The notes beneath the pieces were generated by a model. That model made no database searches and was not told the DNA's origin. It worked only from the letters and a program-made list of their open reading frames with translations. Position numbers and translations under genes: made by a program. This document shows positions 13,396 to 25,500 of a stretch of 64,000 nt of DNA, one piece after another (position 1 is the stretch's first letter; each line of letters opens with the position of its first letter). This DNA comes from Seison nebaliae (Eukaryota > Rotifera > Pararotatoria > Seisonacea > Seisonidae): assembly GCA_023231475.1 (NCBI GenBank), contig JALJEE010002335.1, positions 1 through 64,000 of the forward strand, given 5' to 3'.

Positions 13396-16300
13396 ATGAT
13401 TTTTTGGGGAAATATGGAAATTGTTCGGTTAATTATTCCTCTAATGATATTCTCCTATTTATCCACTTACCACTCGTTCAATATCATGAAAAATATTAAG
13501 AAGGGTTTCCCTATTTCGGAGACGGATGAAGATTTCGATGACGAATTTAAATTCCGAACAAAAGTTAGAAAAATATTGATATAACAAAAATAACAATACT
13601 TCTTAATGTTTACCTTCCTTCTCCTTCTTCTCCTCTTCATTCAACCTGAAAGAACACCCAACGACAACATAAGAAATATGGGCAAAATGTGTTAAACAAA
13701 TTAGAGGAACAACGACGATTTCTATTAACAAATCGTTCGAAGAAACATCCAATTATATCAGACGAACAAAATTTGTTATATGACTTAATGAATGGATATG
13801 AGAAGTCTGTTCGACCAATTTACGATTCTTCGCTCGCTGTTCAGCTCAAATTAGGATTATCTCTCGTGCAAATAATGGATGTAGTTTGAAATTTAATTTT
13901 CTCATTCTTTTCAAATCATTTCCATTCGTGATGGGATGAATAGGATGAAAAAAATCAAATACTAACAATGAATGCTTGGATGGATCAAGAATGGACGGAT
14001 GAGTATCTTCGTTGGATTCCAGATGATTACGGAAATTTGACAACTCTACGTCTTCCATGTCGTTTGGTTTGGTTGCCAGATATCGTATTATATAACAGGT
14101 AAGTGATGGTTGTTTAGGAAAATTTTTTGTTTTTCTTCCAACAATTCTCTCTGTGAACGTACTGTGTGAATTGAATGTGAACTCGATAAAATGTTTTCTT
14201 TTAATGAAAATATAAAACTTCTTCAATTTCCTTTCTCTTCCACTAATCAAGTGCAGAAGAATATACAACGGGATATATGCAGAGTCATGTTATGATTAAG
14301 CCAAACGGAACAGTATTTTGGCCGCCAATAGTCAAATTGAGATCGACCTGTAAAATCGATATAACTTATTTTCCTTTCGATGACCAAATATGTCATTTTA
14401 AGATGGGATCATGGATATATGATGGATTAAAAGTTAATTAATTATCACTATGACAATTGAAGAAAATAGCAATTGATTTGAAAATTCTTTTCAGGTAAAT
14501 CTCAGTGTAAGGAATCAAGGAATTGATTTGAAGAACTATGTGCAGAATGGTGAATGGCAATTGATAGATAATGCAGTTAGATGGCATGAAGAAGTATATC
14601 CATGTTGTCCCGAACCATATCAAGACATCACCTTCTATGTACATCTGCGACGACGAACATTGTTAATAAACATTTCGTTCAGATCTCCAATTAATTCTTA
14701 TTTGGATTATTTGTAGATATTATACATATAATGTTATTATTCCTTGCATATTATTATCAATATTAACATGTTTACAATTTTGGTTGCCACCGGAAACAGG
14801 TGAAAAAGTCACATTGGGACTAACCGTTTTATTGGCATTCTCTGTATTCATGCTTCTGATTGCTGAGAGTATGCCATCGACGAGTGAATTCGTACCATTA
14901 ATTGGTATTTATCTCACCTTCGTTATGACTATGACGTCGGCAAGTGTTGTTATGGCAGTCTTTATAATCAATATCCATCTCAGAGGAAATAAACATCGAC
15001 CCGTTTCTCTCTGGTTTCGACGTCTCATTTTAGGTCGATTAGCACCGTTACTCCGTGTTAATATTCGAGAACATCGAAGTTATTTTCATTAGTTTTTAAA
15101 AATTTTGAATTATATATTTCAAATATTTTTAGATTTAACAGATAGCACATCTATTAATTCATCGAAAGACGAAGGAATAAATGAAGAAACTAAATTTCAT
15201 AAATTCTCAGACAATTCTTATAATTATTCCCTGAATAAAACGAGGAAGAGTTCTATTAACCATATTGGATCGAACGATCGACCCTTTAAACAACATTCTC
15301 AAAACATTCCATTGAACGAAATCTCAAAAAGTTTCTCAACCCTCAACCAATTGTCAGTTGATCGAAATTTAGTTAATCGGAGACGAGAATCGTACAAGTC
15401 TCATCAGTTGAGAACAAAATGGATGCAGATGTGTGAGGAGTTGAAAGCGAAACAAGCACAAACGGAACGAATTGAAAATTTACAAAAGATTTTAGATGAA
15501 TCAACGATGTTATTAGGCGATCAAAAGAAATTTATAAATGTGCTAATTCAACAAAAACATAATCATGATTCTAATTGTATAATTGAAAATTGTAATATTT
15601 GCAAATATCTGAGTAGGTCTTCTAAATTGAATCGCTTATCGGTAAATGTTACACAGAGAACTGTTTCACCTCAAAATCCAAGGAAAAAATGTGTTGAACA
15701 TCAACCTTCTACCAATTGGAAACGTGTTGCAACAGCTGTAAATAAAGGACTTTTCGCTCATGATTCATATGTCGAATCAGAGAATTATAAATCAAAAAGA
15801 TCAAACAAATCTTCCAAAGACTATCAAACTGATCGTAATAATTCTGAATTAATGAATTATATCGGCTATCAGGAAGCTCCCATTAGAATGCCTTCAACTA
15901 CGACAATTCAAGTAGAAGATGATAATACTTATCCCAATACATATCTCACACTCTCTGACAAACAGTTAATGACAACGGATAATAATTTGAGAAATAATAG
16001 AAATTACGCATTTATTGAAAATCAAACTCATGGAAAAAAAGAGAAAATTCCTTTGATCAAAACGACTCTAATCGAACAGCAAATTCTGTCAACTAATGAC
16101 AGTTCGGTGACTAGTTCCTCCAATTTCAAAAATTCTTCGTATCATTCTTTAAAAAACTCTCACACGTTTAATTGCTGGAAAACTATGTCAATAGGCAATT
16201 GTTGTTATGGACGGAAAATGAAACGAGAAGATTTCATTCGAGAGATAAATGGAGAAGAAACTACACACCAATGGCATGATATTGCAGCAACTATTGATCG

Positions 16301-16448
16301 CTTCCTCTTCTGGGTCTATTTCATCAGTATGTGGGTATCCACCTTCTTCCTTCTCGTTGTCAAACCGTTATTGAATAAACTTTTATATTCCGATCTAAAT
16401 GATATCATCGAAAAACGGTTATCGAACCTTAACAGAAATGAACCATAA
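13396..16448 (+). CDS. Nicotinic acetylcholine receptor, alpha-type subunit (Cys-loop cation channel)
   Basis: Seven exons fit: 13396-13563, 13653-13883, 13944-14098, 14252-14432, 14495-14661, 14717-15078 and 15133-16448, giving 859 residues (start could be the Met at 13414). A signal peptide is followed by an unusual ~55-residue acidic/basic stretch. The ligand-binding domain then starts with [15 protein letters not shown]. The join [15 protein letters not shown] restores the family motif. The Cys-loop is C-x13-C with FPFD. The vicinal Cys pair YPCCPEPY marks an alpha subunit. M1-M3 run from [10 protein letters not shown] to [11 protein letters not shown], and Glu before M2 (GEKVTLGL) predicts cation selectivity. 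The M3-M4 loop is about 390 residues, very long, Ser/Asn-rich, and carries a helical [17 protein letters not shown] stretch that resembles the amphipathic MA helix. M4 is close to the C-terminus. Such subunits form acetylcholine-gated channels in nerve or muscle membranes. The subfamily is not resolved. Confidence 0.95.
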
Positions 16449-17173
16449 CACATTTCTATTAATTTATTTCGATAATTTATAGTTTTCTTCAATTGTTTTG
16501 TTAATAATAAAAAAATTTTAAAATATTTCACTTCAACAATTGAAGAAAGAATTTTAGAGATTAATTTAGTTGTTTAAATTCGTTATCTGAGATATCTTCA
16601 ACCTCATGTATTCGACATTCCGTCAGTGTCGTCACCAAAACCCGATCGATTTTGTTATGTTTTACGATGTTCTTTATCGGTTTCACCAAGTATTCTATTT
16701 TCGTTCTTGTCCATATCTGACGTCCACAAATACTACGTTCACGGTTCATCAATCTCAATCCTCCTACTGGGGGTAAGAGAAATCATATTGACAATTCCAG
16801 ACGGTTTTCAATGTAGTTAAATTGTATGTAGACTATTCTTTTTTTCCCTCCTGTAGTTACCACGCTAAGCTATATGGAGACAGGAGACTAACCAAAAACC
16901 TCTTTCCTAGAATTCTGACGTCAATAATAAAGAGTTAACTCTATAAATAAACTAGTGATAATTATTTCTGTTATTTACTAGAACATAAATGATTGAATAT
17001 GACTATTTTAGGATATAGAAAATTATAATCTTTCATAAAAATATCATAAAAATTAAACTGTCAAATTTTATTATGAGTAAGAAAAGAGAAATGTGGTTGG
17101 ATATTTAAAAATAATTATTGAAAATTAATAAATGAGAATGTGAAAACGGAAAATATTCCATTGAATATCAGTT
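16449..17173. other. Convergent intergenic spacer
   Basis: This lies between the 3' ends of the receptor gene (+) and the PGAP1-like gene (-). AATAAA-like signals suited to the receptor transcript occur at about 16505 (aataataaa), and TTTATT/TTTATA-like signals suit the opposite strand. The short ORFs on both strands at 16561-16820 overlap each other and show no motif. Confidence 0.5.
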
Positions 17174-19540
17174 TTAAAAAAATCGTCGAATAAAATGTGT
17201 CATCATAAAAAGAGAATGATAAGATAAATCGACAAATATCAGGAAGATGAGCATCCAACATGAATTGTAATGGAATGAAAGAACGTACGCTATAATAAAT
17301 AGATGAAAGAGACAAATGGGAATTTGAAGAATTCGTGATGGAGGACGACGACAAAAAATTTTAAGTGAAAAATATTTGTAAAAGAAATGTAATACTAATA
17401 ATGAGGCGATCTGTAAAATTGATATTGTGGAGATGAATGAATTTGATGAAATTATCTGATTCAATTCGAATAAAAGGAAATTGAGAAGAAATGTTACTTT
17501 AGTAAATGCGAAAGTTTCTGATGAGACGACGAACATTAGATATAAAGAAAATGCGATAAATAATTTTCTGAAATTGAACAGAAAAAAGATTGCAGCTATA
17601 ACGAGTAAGATTGGAGAATATGTTGTCGATTCGAAGAATTTGGTAAGAGAACTAGTAATGCGATAAAAGAGATTGATTAGTTGCATTGTGCACATCATCG
17701 CCAATAATGAGAGTAGAAGATGAATTGTGAAATGAATAACATGTGTTGGAATAGTCCAATAAATTTTGTTCAAATTTACCAGATCTAATCGTTGATGATA
17801 TTGGATGAAAAGGAGAATGAAAATAAGAAAAATAATTTTCTTTCTACAAATCCTCTTCTCATTGTACCAGCAAATGAATAATGATAATAACATATGATAA
17901 CGAAAATGTTGAGCGAAATAATATTTCCAGAACATTGATATTATTCGAATCCAATAGAATCTGATGGAAAGAGTATCATCATCTGAGTCGATTTGTAGAA
18001 CTCTTATTCGATAAGTTATATGAAATTCGGATCGACTTAAAATTATTGGGGATAATCGATTATGATTAATTTCTCGACTATCAAAAACCGGATCATTCAA
18101 TTGATGATAGTTAGTTCGTTTAAAGAAATAACTGTTCCACAAATAATCATATTGATCGATGATGATTAAATTCTTTGAATTAATTTCATATGCTTCCCAT
18201 GGGAAATTGATAGTAAAATTAATTTCATAAAAATGATTTTTATCAACGAAATTCGTTGATTGATAGAATAGTCGACTGATACGAGATAAATGAGAATCAT
18301 AAGATTCGTTATTATTCTCAATCAATAATTGATTAGTTGGTAAGAAATAATAATTGGATTGTCTCAAAATTAATTTGGTCAAGTTGGACGGTTTATCTAA
18401 TTTTAACATGAGATAAAGTTGATTTCGATGAATATTCTCATTCTTTTTGTTGTACATCTTTTGGAAATTGGACTTCTTATAACTATTATCGCCATTCGAA
18501 TTGAAAAAATGGAAATTAATAATCGATTGTTTTATTCTACTATCGTCATATAATAAATCATTTTTCTCATTCACTAAATCGATGAAACAACGAATTGTGG
18601 TTATGACAAGTTGATTGCACCAAACGATACTTTTATGATCAGCAGATAACCAGCAATTTGGTATGGCATTCGCGTTAGTAGATAAGAAATTAAGACCAAT
18701 TCTTTCATCCGATAATTTGGCAGTAAATGAATCGATCATATAATCCCGTTCACCACCATAAATTGATAAGAAATTGATGTTATGAAATTTTTTGAAAATT
18801 TGTTTATGATTATTTTCTGATGTAATAACTTGATATATTTCTCTCATAATTCGATCGGATTGAATCACTGGATGATAATTTGGAGTGGCTTGGGTGAGTA
18901 TGATGGATATATGACCATCATTCAAAGGACGATAAGAATTGACGATGGATGTTGATAGATGAATATTTGAATGAAGTAACAATCGTCCAACGATTCCTCC
19001 CATCGAATTTCCGATGATGATAAATTTCTTCTCTTTCAAAAAACGATGAACTTTCCCATAAAATACGTATCGAATGCATGCGGCGACGAATTCAGCCTGA
19101 TTAATAATTGTCGATCCAGAGAATGCAGAGAACTCTTCATTCAAATCGACACTGAAAAATATGAAACGGAATCGTTTGTTCGAATTCTCCAATTTCGATT
19201 TGGCAACTGATGCTAACGATCGTACTTGTTTATGAGAATCTGCGTTTCCAGTAATGAAGATGATGGGAATGGATTGTTCGACGATCGTCTCATTACACAA
19301 ATATCCTTCACAATATCGGTAGAAATGGTAATTGGGAAACTCTCTTTGGAGTTGTTCTGGTAAATGAATTTTATGATATTGCGGACGGTGATACATGTAA
19401 GTCATTCCACAATAATTTTTTTCGAAATAACGAAAATTGATAACGGTCGATAGAATTGTCCAAAGGAATATAAAAATTTGTGTGGTTAACTTAAGATTGA
19501 ATTGAATCATTTTTTTTTCGTCTATCTTTCGAAAATGCAA
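17174..19540 (-). CDS. PGAP1: GPI inositol-deacylase, PGAP1-like, single exon
   Basis: 788 residues with no intron. A hydrophobic anchor lies at about residues 17-36. The lipase-like domain follows: FITGNADSHKQVRSLAS, then VDLNEEFSAFSG, then the nucleophile elbow GNSMGG (Ser179), LTQATPNYHPV and finally SADHKSIVWCNQL, which carries the candidate catalytic His. These blocks match PGAP1/Bst1 in order and spacing. The C-terminal third (about residue 555 on) is a series of hydrophobic segments, as expected for the multi-pass ER protein. PGAP1 removes the acyl chain from the inositol of GPI-anchored proteins in the ER, which licenses their export. The protein is somewhat shorter than the human one (about 920 residues). 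It is the only long multi-pass gene here without introns, whereas neighbours have six or seven exons. Start could be the second Met (19510). Confidence 0.9.
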   Translation of the reverse strand: MHFRKIDEKKMIQFNLKLTTQIFIFLWTILSTVINFRYFEKNYCGMTYMYHRPQYHKIHLPEQLQREFPNYHFYRYCEGYLCNETIVEQSIPIIFITGNADSHKQVRSLASVAKSKLENSNKRFRFIFFSVDLNEEFSAFSGSTIINQAEFVAACIRYVFYGKVHRFLKEKKFIIIGNSMGGIVGRLLLHSNIHLSTSIVNSYRPLNDGHISIILTQATPNYHPVIQSDRIMREIYQVITSENNHKQIFKKFHNINFLSIYGGERDYMIDSFTAKLSDERIGLNFLSTNANAIPNCWLSADHKSIVWCNQLVITTIRCFIDLVNEKNDLLYDDSRIKQSIINFHFFNSNGDNSYKKSNFQKMYNKKNENIHRNQLYLMLKLDKPSNLTKLILRQSNYYFLPTNQLLIENNNESYDSHLSRISRLFYQSTNFVDKNHFYEINFTINFPWEAYEINSKNLIIIDQYDYLWNSYFFKRTNYHQLNDPVFDSREINHNRLSPIILSRSEFHITYRIRVLQIDSDDDTLSIRFYWIRIISMFWKYYFAQHFRYHMLLSLFICWYNEKRICRKKIIFLIFILLFIQYHQRLDLVNLNKIYWTIPTHVIHFTIHLLLSLLAMMCTMQLINLFYRITSSLTKFFESTTYSPILLVIAAIFFLFNFRKLFIAFSLYLMFVVSSETFAFTKVTFLLNFLLFELNQIISSNSFISTISILQIASLLVLHFFYKYFSLKIFCRRPPSRILQIPICLFHLFIIAYVLSFHYNSCWMLIFLIFVDLSYHSLFMMTHFIRRFF

Positions 19541-20203
19541 ATTGGAAATGCGGAAATCGTTAACAATTATTCTAAAGCTTTCAATTCTCTTTGTTATGTC
19601 ATATGCAGTCGAACATGTCCATTTTTTTGAAAATTTATCAAAATTAAAAATCTCAACTCATCATTTCATCAAAATCTCTAACATTCAAAATTACTAAAAA
19701 ACTGTTTTTGTTTCAAATTTTAAGCTTCGTCATTCCTGAAAAATTCTTCCCCCATCATCACTAATATCCATTATTTTTTCATTCTTAATTATTATCATCT
19801 TTTAAATATATCTAATAAGAAAGTTAGTTAACCAACGAATAACGTTAATCTTGGCAGCTATTGCTCGAATTGATAGTGCTTCTTTAAAGTACATCTTCAA
19901 AAAGATTTCTTGCACTTTCTCATCAATCTTAATGCTTTTTGTCATTTTAAGAACGATACAAACTATTAACAACGTGCAATTTGGATTTCAATTGAAATTT
20001 AAAGTTATTAATGACTGGGCTAAAGTTTGTCCGAGAATTTTTTTAACAGCTATTTTCGAAAACTTAGAGAATTCCTATGTCCGAGATATTTCTTTACGCA
20101 CTGTATATTACTAGTTGTGGAAGAAAGTCTACAATTGGCTTTTTTCCTTTGGAAAAAATTTGAAATTCTTTTGATTTGAGCTTTTTCATTTATTTTTGAG
20201 GTA
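19541..20203. other. Intergenic, with a transposon terminus
   Basis: This is upstream of PGAP1 (-) and of the small ORF (+). Apart from the Tc1-like terminus listed separately, nothing is recognised. An 87-codon ORF at 19851-20114 runs into that terminus and has no recognisable motif. Confidence 0.5.
20020..20107 (+). mobile_element. Candidate Tc1/mariner terminal inverted repeat (right end), degenerate
   Basis: Read on the minus strand, the sequence begins TACAGTGCGTAAAGAAATAT and continues into CTCGGACA, the general form of Tc1-family termini (CAGTG...AAA...CGGACA), and is flanked by TA. The nonamer tgtccgaga occurs twice, at 20028-20036 and 20078-20086, as a subterminal direct repeat with a 50-bp period. 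I did not find the matching left end, so this could be a solo or decayed end. Assignment rests on motif resemblance only. Confidence 0.4.
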
Positions 20204-20404
20204 ATGTCTGAAGGGCGTTCGAAAAATAGTCAACTCAGTGAACTTTACCCGGTAACGGCCAATTCCAGCGTATATGTATCAAAGAGACTCTCCAAGGCAA
20301 CAGTATTGACCAACACCGACAAACCAGGTTGTTGTCGAAGATTCACTGATTATGTTGTTAATCTATTATGTCCAAAAAAGAGAGTTTTTATTCATAAGGT
20401 ATGA
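20204..20404 (+). CDS. Small Cys-containing protein or first exon, unrecognised
   Basis: 66 codons from an ATG. The composition is more coding-like than the surroundings: a Ser/Thr-rich N-terminus and a C-terminal segment KPGCCRRFTDYVVNLLCPKK. Paired and nearby cysteines beside basic residues suggest possible S-acylation at a membrane, which is an inference. The last codons overlap a fair splice donor (CATAAG/GTATGA at about 20399), so this could be exon 1 of a larger gene. However, I see no following exon on this strand before the next gene. No homologue is recognised. Confidence 0.4.
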   Translation: MSEGRSKNSQLSELYPVTANSSVYVSKRLSKATVLTNTDKPGCCRRFTDYVVNLLCPKKRVFIHKV

Positions 20405-20611
20405 ATACTGATTACTAAAGAGAGCTTACTAAATAATATATTTATTTTTTTTTAAATATTTTCATTATGAAACATCTGTTTATTGATTAATTATTATTGA
20501 AAGAGATCGAAAGATTAATTAAAAAGTTCAAAAAAAGCAGTAAAAGATGTTGAAAGGAAAATATTTATGTAAATAGTACAATTGATAGATTAAAGAGAAT
20601 CTTTTTGATAT

Positions 20612-21916
20612 TTAATCATTGTTCGATGGAGTTAATGTTTCCACCATTAATCGAAAGTTTCTTGAACATTCTTTAAAATTGAGAATAAGTCGATCCATCG
20701 AATACAAATTCTCCACTGCCGCTTTATTTTTACTAGGGATAAAACTTGTTGCACTTTCCCTCTTGCTAATGGATTGGGTCAAACGTTTCATAATTGATTG
20801 ACTATAAATGAAGAAGTACCAGATATGATTACGAATTTTTATTAATCTTTGTAGTTTCTTCTCCATAATCGTTCTTTCTGTATGAGACAACTCAAATAAT
20901 TTGTCCATTTTAGCCAGAACTATATTGGACACGTTATGACAACTGACCAATCCTTTATATTGTCCTTCTTTCGCTAAATTCATCTCTTCTCTCAATATAT
21001 TCACTTGTGTCTCATAAGCGACTTTACTTTGTACCATTTTAATGTAACTCTGCAAATTATCGAGGAGAGACTTATCTGATCTAGTGAACTTTTTCAATTG
21101 AGGTTGCGAACTAAAACTAGACAATTTCCAATCCCTTGTCTCTAATTTCCGCAATTTGGTTACCATTCCTATCGTACTTACTTTAATTGGTGGTGGGAGT
21201 TTAAATTCGACCTTCGCTAACATTCGTCCGATTTCAATAGAATTAATAATTTCTTGTTTAAACCATCCGGTAAGAACTTTCATCTCGTCTTGTAATTTAT
21301 GTAATTCCTTCTCACTCAATCCCAATGATATGGTGTGTTTCTCTAGAAAGATCTGTCCTGCATCACAGTTATATTTCATTTGATCCATATTACTATGTAA
21401 TTCTGATACGATTTCTTTATAATGCATTTTCAAGAATTCCGCGGTTAATTTCCTCGATTCCACACTATCTAGTGAAACTATAATATTTTTCAAATCTTTT
21501 TCGAATTGGCTCTTCTTCTGACGTTCGATAAATGAAACACTTCGAACACCACCTTCCTGTCTCTTAATTTCTTCCATTTCGTCACGTTTCTCTTTTATTC
21601 GAAATGTCATCCGATCACTTATACGAATTAGAGAACTGATATTCTCGTCGAGTGTTCTGACTTTGATTAAACTCTCAATCTTTTTAGCCATCTGTTTCTT
21701 TTTCGGATAAGTTTCTTTCAATCGCTGTACTTCATCCGCTATTTCTCTATGCTGTCTATCAATTTCATACAACAGAAGACGACGGTCTTTTGCTAAAATG
21801 TTAAATTGACGATGTTTATTCGCTAGAAGACTTTTAATGAATGCCACTTTACTGAAATTCTCATCTTCACAAACTGGATTGCGAACAATAATCTCCGACT
21901 TATCAAAAATTCCCAT
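20612..21916 (-). CDS. 434-residue coiled-coil protein, unrecognised
   Basis: A single open frame from Met to stop. It is almost entirely charged helix, with long heptad-like stretches (for example LLLYEIDRQHREIADEVQRL, and EKELHKLQDEMKVL in the middle), and has no signal peptide or membrane segment. A short Pro-rich hinge (KLPPPIKV, about residue 245) separates two helical halves. Length and make-up resemble cytoskeletal or axonemal CCDC-type proteins, but I cannot name a family. It lies 603 bp downstream of the MAP3K stop on the same strand. Confidence 0.75.
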   Translation of the reverse strand: MGIFDKSEIIVRNPVCEDENFSKVAFIKSLLANKHRQFNILAKDRRLLLYEIDRQHREIADEVQRLKETYPKKKQMAKKIESLIKVRTLDENISSLIRISDRMTFRIKEKRDEMEEIKRQEGGVRSVSFIERQKKSQFEKDLKNIIVSLDSVESRKLTAEFLKMHYKEIVSELHSNMDQMKYNCDAGQIFLEKHTISLGLSEKELHKLQDEMKVLTGWFKQEIINSIEIGRMLAKVEFKLPPPIKVSTIGMVTKLRKLETRDWKLSSFSSQPQLKKFTRSDKSLLDNLQSYIKMVQSKVAYETQVNILREEMNLAKEGQYKGLVSCHNVSNIVLAKMDKLFELSHTERTIMEKKLQRLIKIRNHIWYFFIYSQSIMKRLTQSISKRESATSFIPSKNKAAVENLYSMDRLILNFKECSRNFRLMVETLTPSNND

Positions 21917-22519
21917 TATTCAAAATTCTTCTTAAAATTTCAAATTTATTTCAACTAATTTTTTGTTGATGTCAACCGTTTTATTTTGACTAGTCAATGC
22001 TTATATTGTCAATAATTGATGATAATATTAGACTTTAGAAAGTTTAAACAATCCAACAGTAATTTTCCAGTAACATTATGTTTACAGAGTCATTAATCAG
22101 TTAATGTTTCATAATTTGGAAAATTTTTTTATTTAATAAATTACAACGATTAATACAAATGAATAAAGAAGCATTATTCTTAAATAGTACTATAAAATTA
22201 CATTTATGAATGAAGTAATTCGAATAACTGAATTTGTAGAAGTTCGTGCAAACACAATATGAATTTCTTTTAGAATATTTAAAATATAAATTGCTAATAA
22301 ATCTAAAATATGATAAAATGTTGCTTATAATATTCGACAATTGAGTCGATGAGAGAATTTAAGAACAATGTTTTCCTTAAAAAATTCGTAAACATATTCC
22401 TTCATTGAATGTGTTTAAAATCAATAGAATATCGATTGACAACTAAATAAATTATTGGAAGAATTAGGTTGATGAACAGATAAAGAAGAAGAAAAATAAA
22501 AATGATCAGAATAGTTAAA
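21917..22519. other. Spacer between the coiled-coil gene and the MAP3K
   Basis: Very AT-rich. It carries the 3' UTR of the MAP3K and the promoter of the coiled-coil gene (both minus strand). The minus-strand ORFs of 79 and 88 codons are dominated by Phe, Ile, Asn and Tyr codons typical of random AT-rich sequence. Confidence 0.5.
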
Positions 22520-25500
22520 TTAGAATGTGTTACAAAAACTGTCTTTCTGATTGTTATTTTTATCCGATTTACTATTGTTTTGTGGAAATGTGGATTGAAT
22601 GTAGGACTGAATATCTCGTTCTTTTTGTATTCCATTTTGCAACGATTCCAATGGAATTGTGATGGCATTAAATTTATTTGATCTCATTTCCAATATATGA
22701 TGCCACAATCGACATACATCTGATTGTCTGTTACATTGATAATATTTAATTTTTAATATATAATATTAATATAATAGGAAAATAACTTTAAACGTCTTTC
22801 CTTATCAACATTCGCCATTTGAACTAATTGTTCTAATGAAATTTTCTCATTCAAATCGTTCATTGAGAATCCTTCGTTTAACAACTAAAAATTTATAAAT
22901 AATATTAAACATAAAATTCACATAGAAATATTAACATAATGGATAGATGATTCCGAACATTGAAGTTTCAATAATAAACTAATAAATTCTTTTTGAATTG
23001 GTGAAAATTCGGTTGGATTCGATGAATCGAAGCGACTCAACGTTCGAATTCCACTGTCATTCGTGTCACTGTTAATTGTTAATGGGAAATGCATTAACTG
23101 ATGTTGTTGTTCTTGTTTTAATAAATTATCATTAAATGTTGATTTTAATTGATCAATTCCTTTTGTTAATCGATTATCATTTTGTGTAAGTGTCGAATTG
23201 ACTTGATCATTGTTGGCTAGAGGTGTATTCACATGAACCACAGAAAATCGGCCAATCTCCTTCTTCTCACGAACATTCGGATGATGATTCAATCCAAATA
23301 TTAAATCACTTACATTCTCTTCATTCTCATCTGAGACATTTGTCGTTCCTGTTGTAGACGTACTAACAATCTGTAAAACTGAAGGCGGTTCAATTTTCTT
23401 ATTAGCATCGTCTAACATTCTCAATGATTTCAAATTTTTTAAACATTTCGAAATTGCTTTTGATAAGAAATTATTTAAGGCAAAAACACGATGAGGTTTC
23501 ACGTCCCATATATTCCAGAATTTCTGCACAGCAACTGGTAATTTGAGGAGAACTTCCTTCACCAAATCTTCTTCATTCAGAATTTTTCTCAGTTTCTGTT
23601 TGAATTGTGGTTCGTTATTAGGAAGATGAATGGCAATGACAACACAATCGAATAATTCTTCTAAAGTTTTCTTCAATGAAGAATTAGGTTTATTCAACGG
23701 ACTCGTCTTCATCGTTTGACTCCATTGATTTATGATATCATCTTTATAACGATTTAAAACATTATGAAGCATTTCTTGTTGATGTTGTTGAAATCTCATT
23801 TCAGGAGGAAACAACAAATTCGTTTTCATTGTTTCTATAGTTCTACCATTTTTATCATTCGAAATATAACTATTGAACGTATTTTTCGTCATTCCCAAAT
23901 TTGGAGATTTAGTGAATATCATCGATTTATCTTTTATTGATTGATGGTCGATATTTCTATTGAATGTTGATTGTCCTCTATCTCTCAAGTCGATGTTAGT
24001 AGAACTGCTCCTAAACGGTTTATTCAGATCTTCACTTGCCGCTGGTATCGAAGTGGAACTACAAACACTTTCATGATCAGAATCTTCGAAATCACTAAAA
24101 TTAAAATTATTCTCTCGATCAACTCTAAAAATTTTGGGAAATTCTCAAATAAAACGTAATTAATAGGAAATCAAACGTAGCTTCTGACGCTTTTAAATCT
24201 CGATTAATCTGTTTCTCTTCTGATTTCTGACGTTCATTTCTTTTTATAATCAATAAATAATCAGTTATTTTTAGCAAATAAATCAAAAAATAATCAAAAT
24301 AAATAATAAAATAAATAATATAATAATTTTGAAAGAATATACGAAACTTAATTCCTTTCCGAGAATAATGAGAGAAGTGAGAATTATATTTGTTGTAATT
24401 CAAATTTCGAAGAATTGCAAATTTAGTAATAAAAGAATGTTGTAATAATTGTTCAGCTGTTGATCGTTTATTCGCTTCAAATACAATACATCTGTAAAAT
24501 ATGATAAAATCATGAATTATGATACAATTGATGGAAAGAACTTATCAATAAAATCGGCTAATAATGGATCGATATCATTCGGATATTCTGGATGTAATTC
24601 ATTCGATGCCACTTTCACCATAATCTGATATTCGGATATCTGGAATTAATATAAAATAAAATTTTAAATTTTATTAGAAAAAAGAAGAACTTCTGGAAAT
24701 GGAAAATGTCCAATTAACATTTCGATTATTGTACATCCCAATGACCAGATATCAGCCGATAACGAATACCCACCTTTCTTTACATCAATTACTTCCGGTG
24801 CCATATAGCCAACAGTTCCTTTACATGTATTTGCCATATTGATACCAGCCAATCGTTTTGACGTTCCGAAATCAGTTATTTTTATGACGTCATCTGATTT
24901 AGCGAAGGAATTAATTAGAATATTCGATCCTTTCAAATCTCGATGAATTATTTTCTCGTTGTGTAGATAAGATAATCCTTCCAACATTTGTTTAATATAA
25001 ACAGCATTAATAGTGCAACATTTAATTGGACCAAAGAGACCATCAACTCGAACCAATTCCGATAAAGTTCCACCACTGATATATTCGATGAAAACTTGAA
25101 GGATTTCTGATGATTTCGTTTCAACGATTTGAGAGCCTAAATATTTTACAATATTTTTATGTTTCAATTTCGAATGAAGTCGAATTTCTTCTTGAATTGG
25201 TTGAGGTCCATTCCCGGCAATTAAATGACAAGGAATTTCCTTCACAGCAATTTGTTTCCCATTCGATTTGTCAATACCGAGAAATACAGTTCCAAAAGCG
25301 CCACGACCCAATATCATTCGATGTTTATTCTCGTCGTCATAAGCATAATCGAATTGAATTTCTGGTTGACGATCATATGAGATAATGCTTTCATAATCTG
25401 ATGCACAAGTTTTTTGAATTCTTTGTTTCAATCTAGATTGTATTTCTGAATGCATAATATTTCGAATAATTGATGATGGAAATATAATGAGATGTTCATC

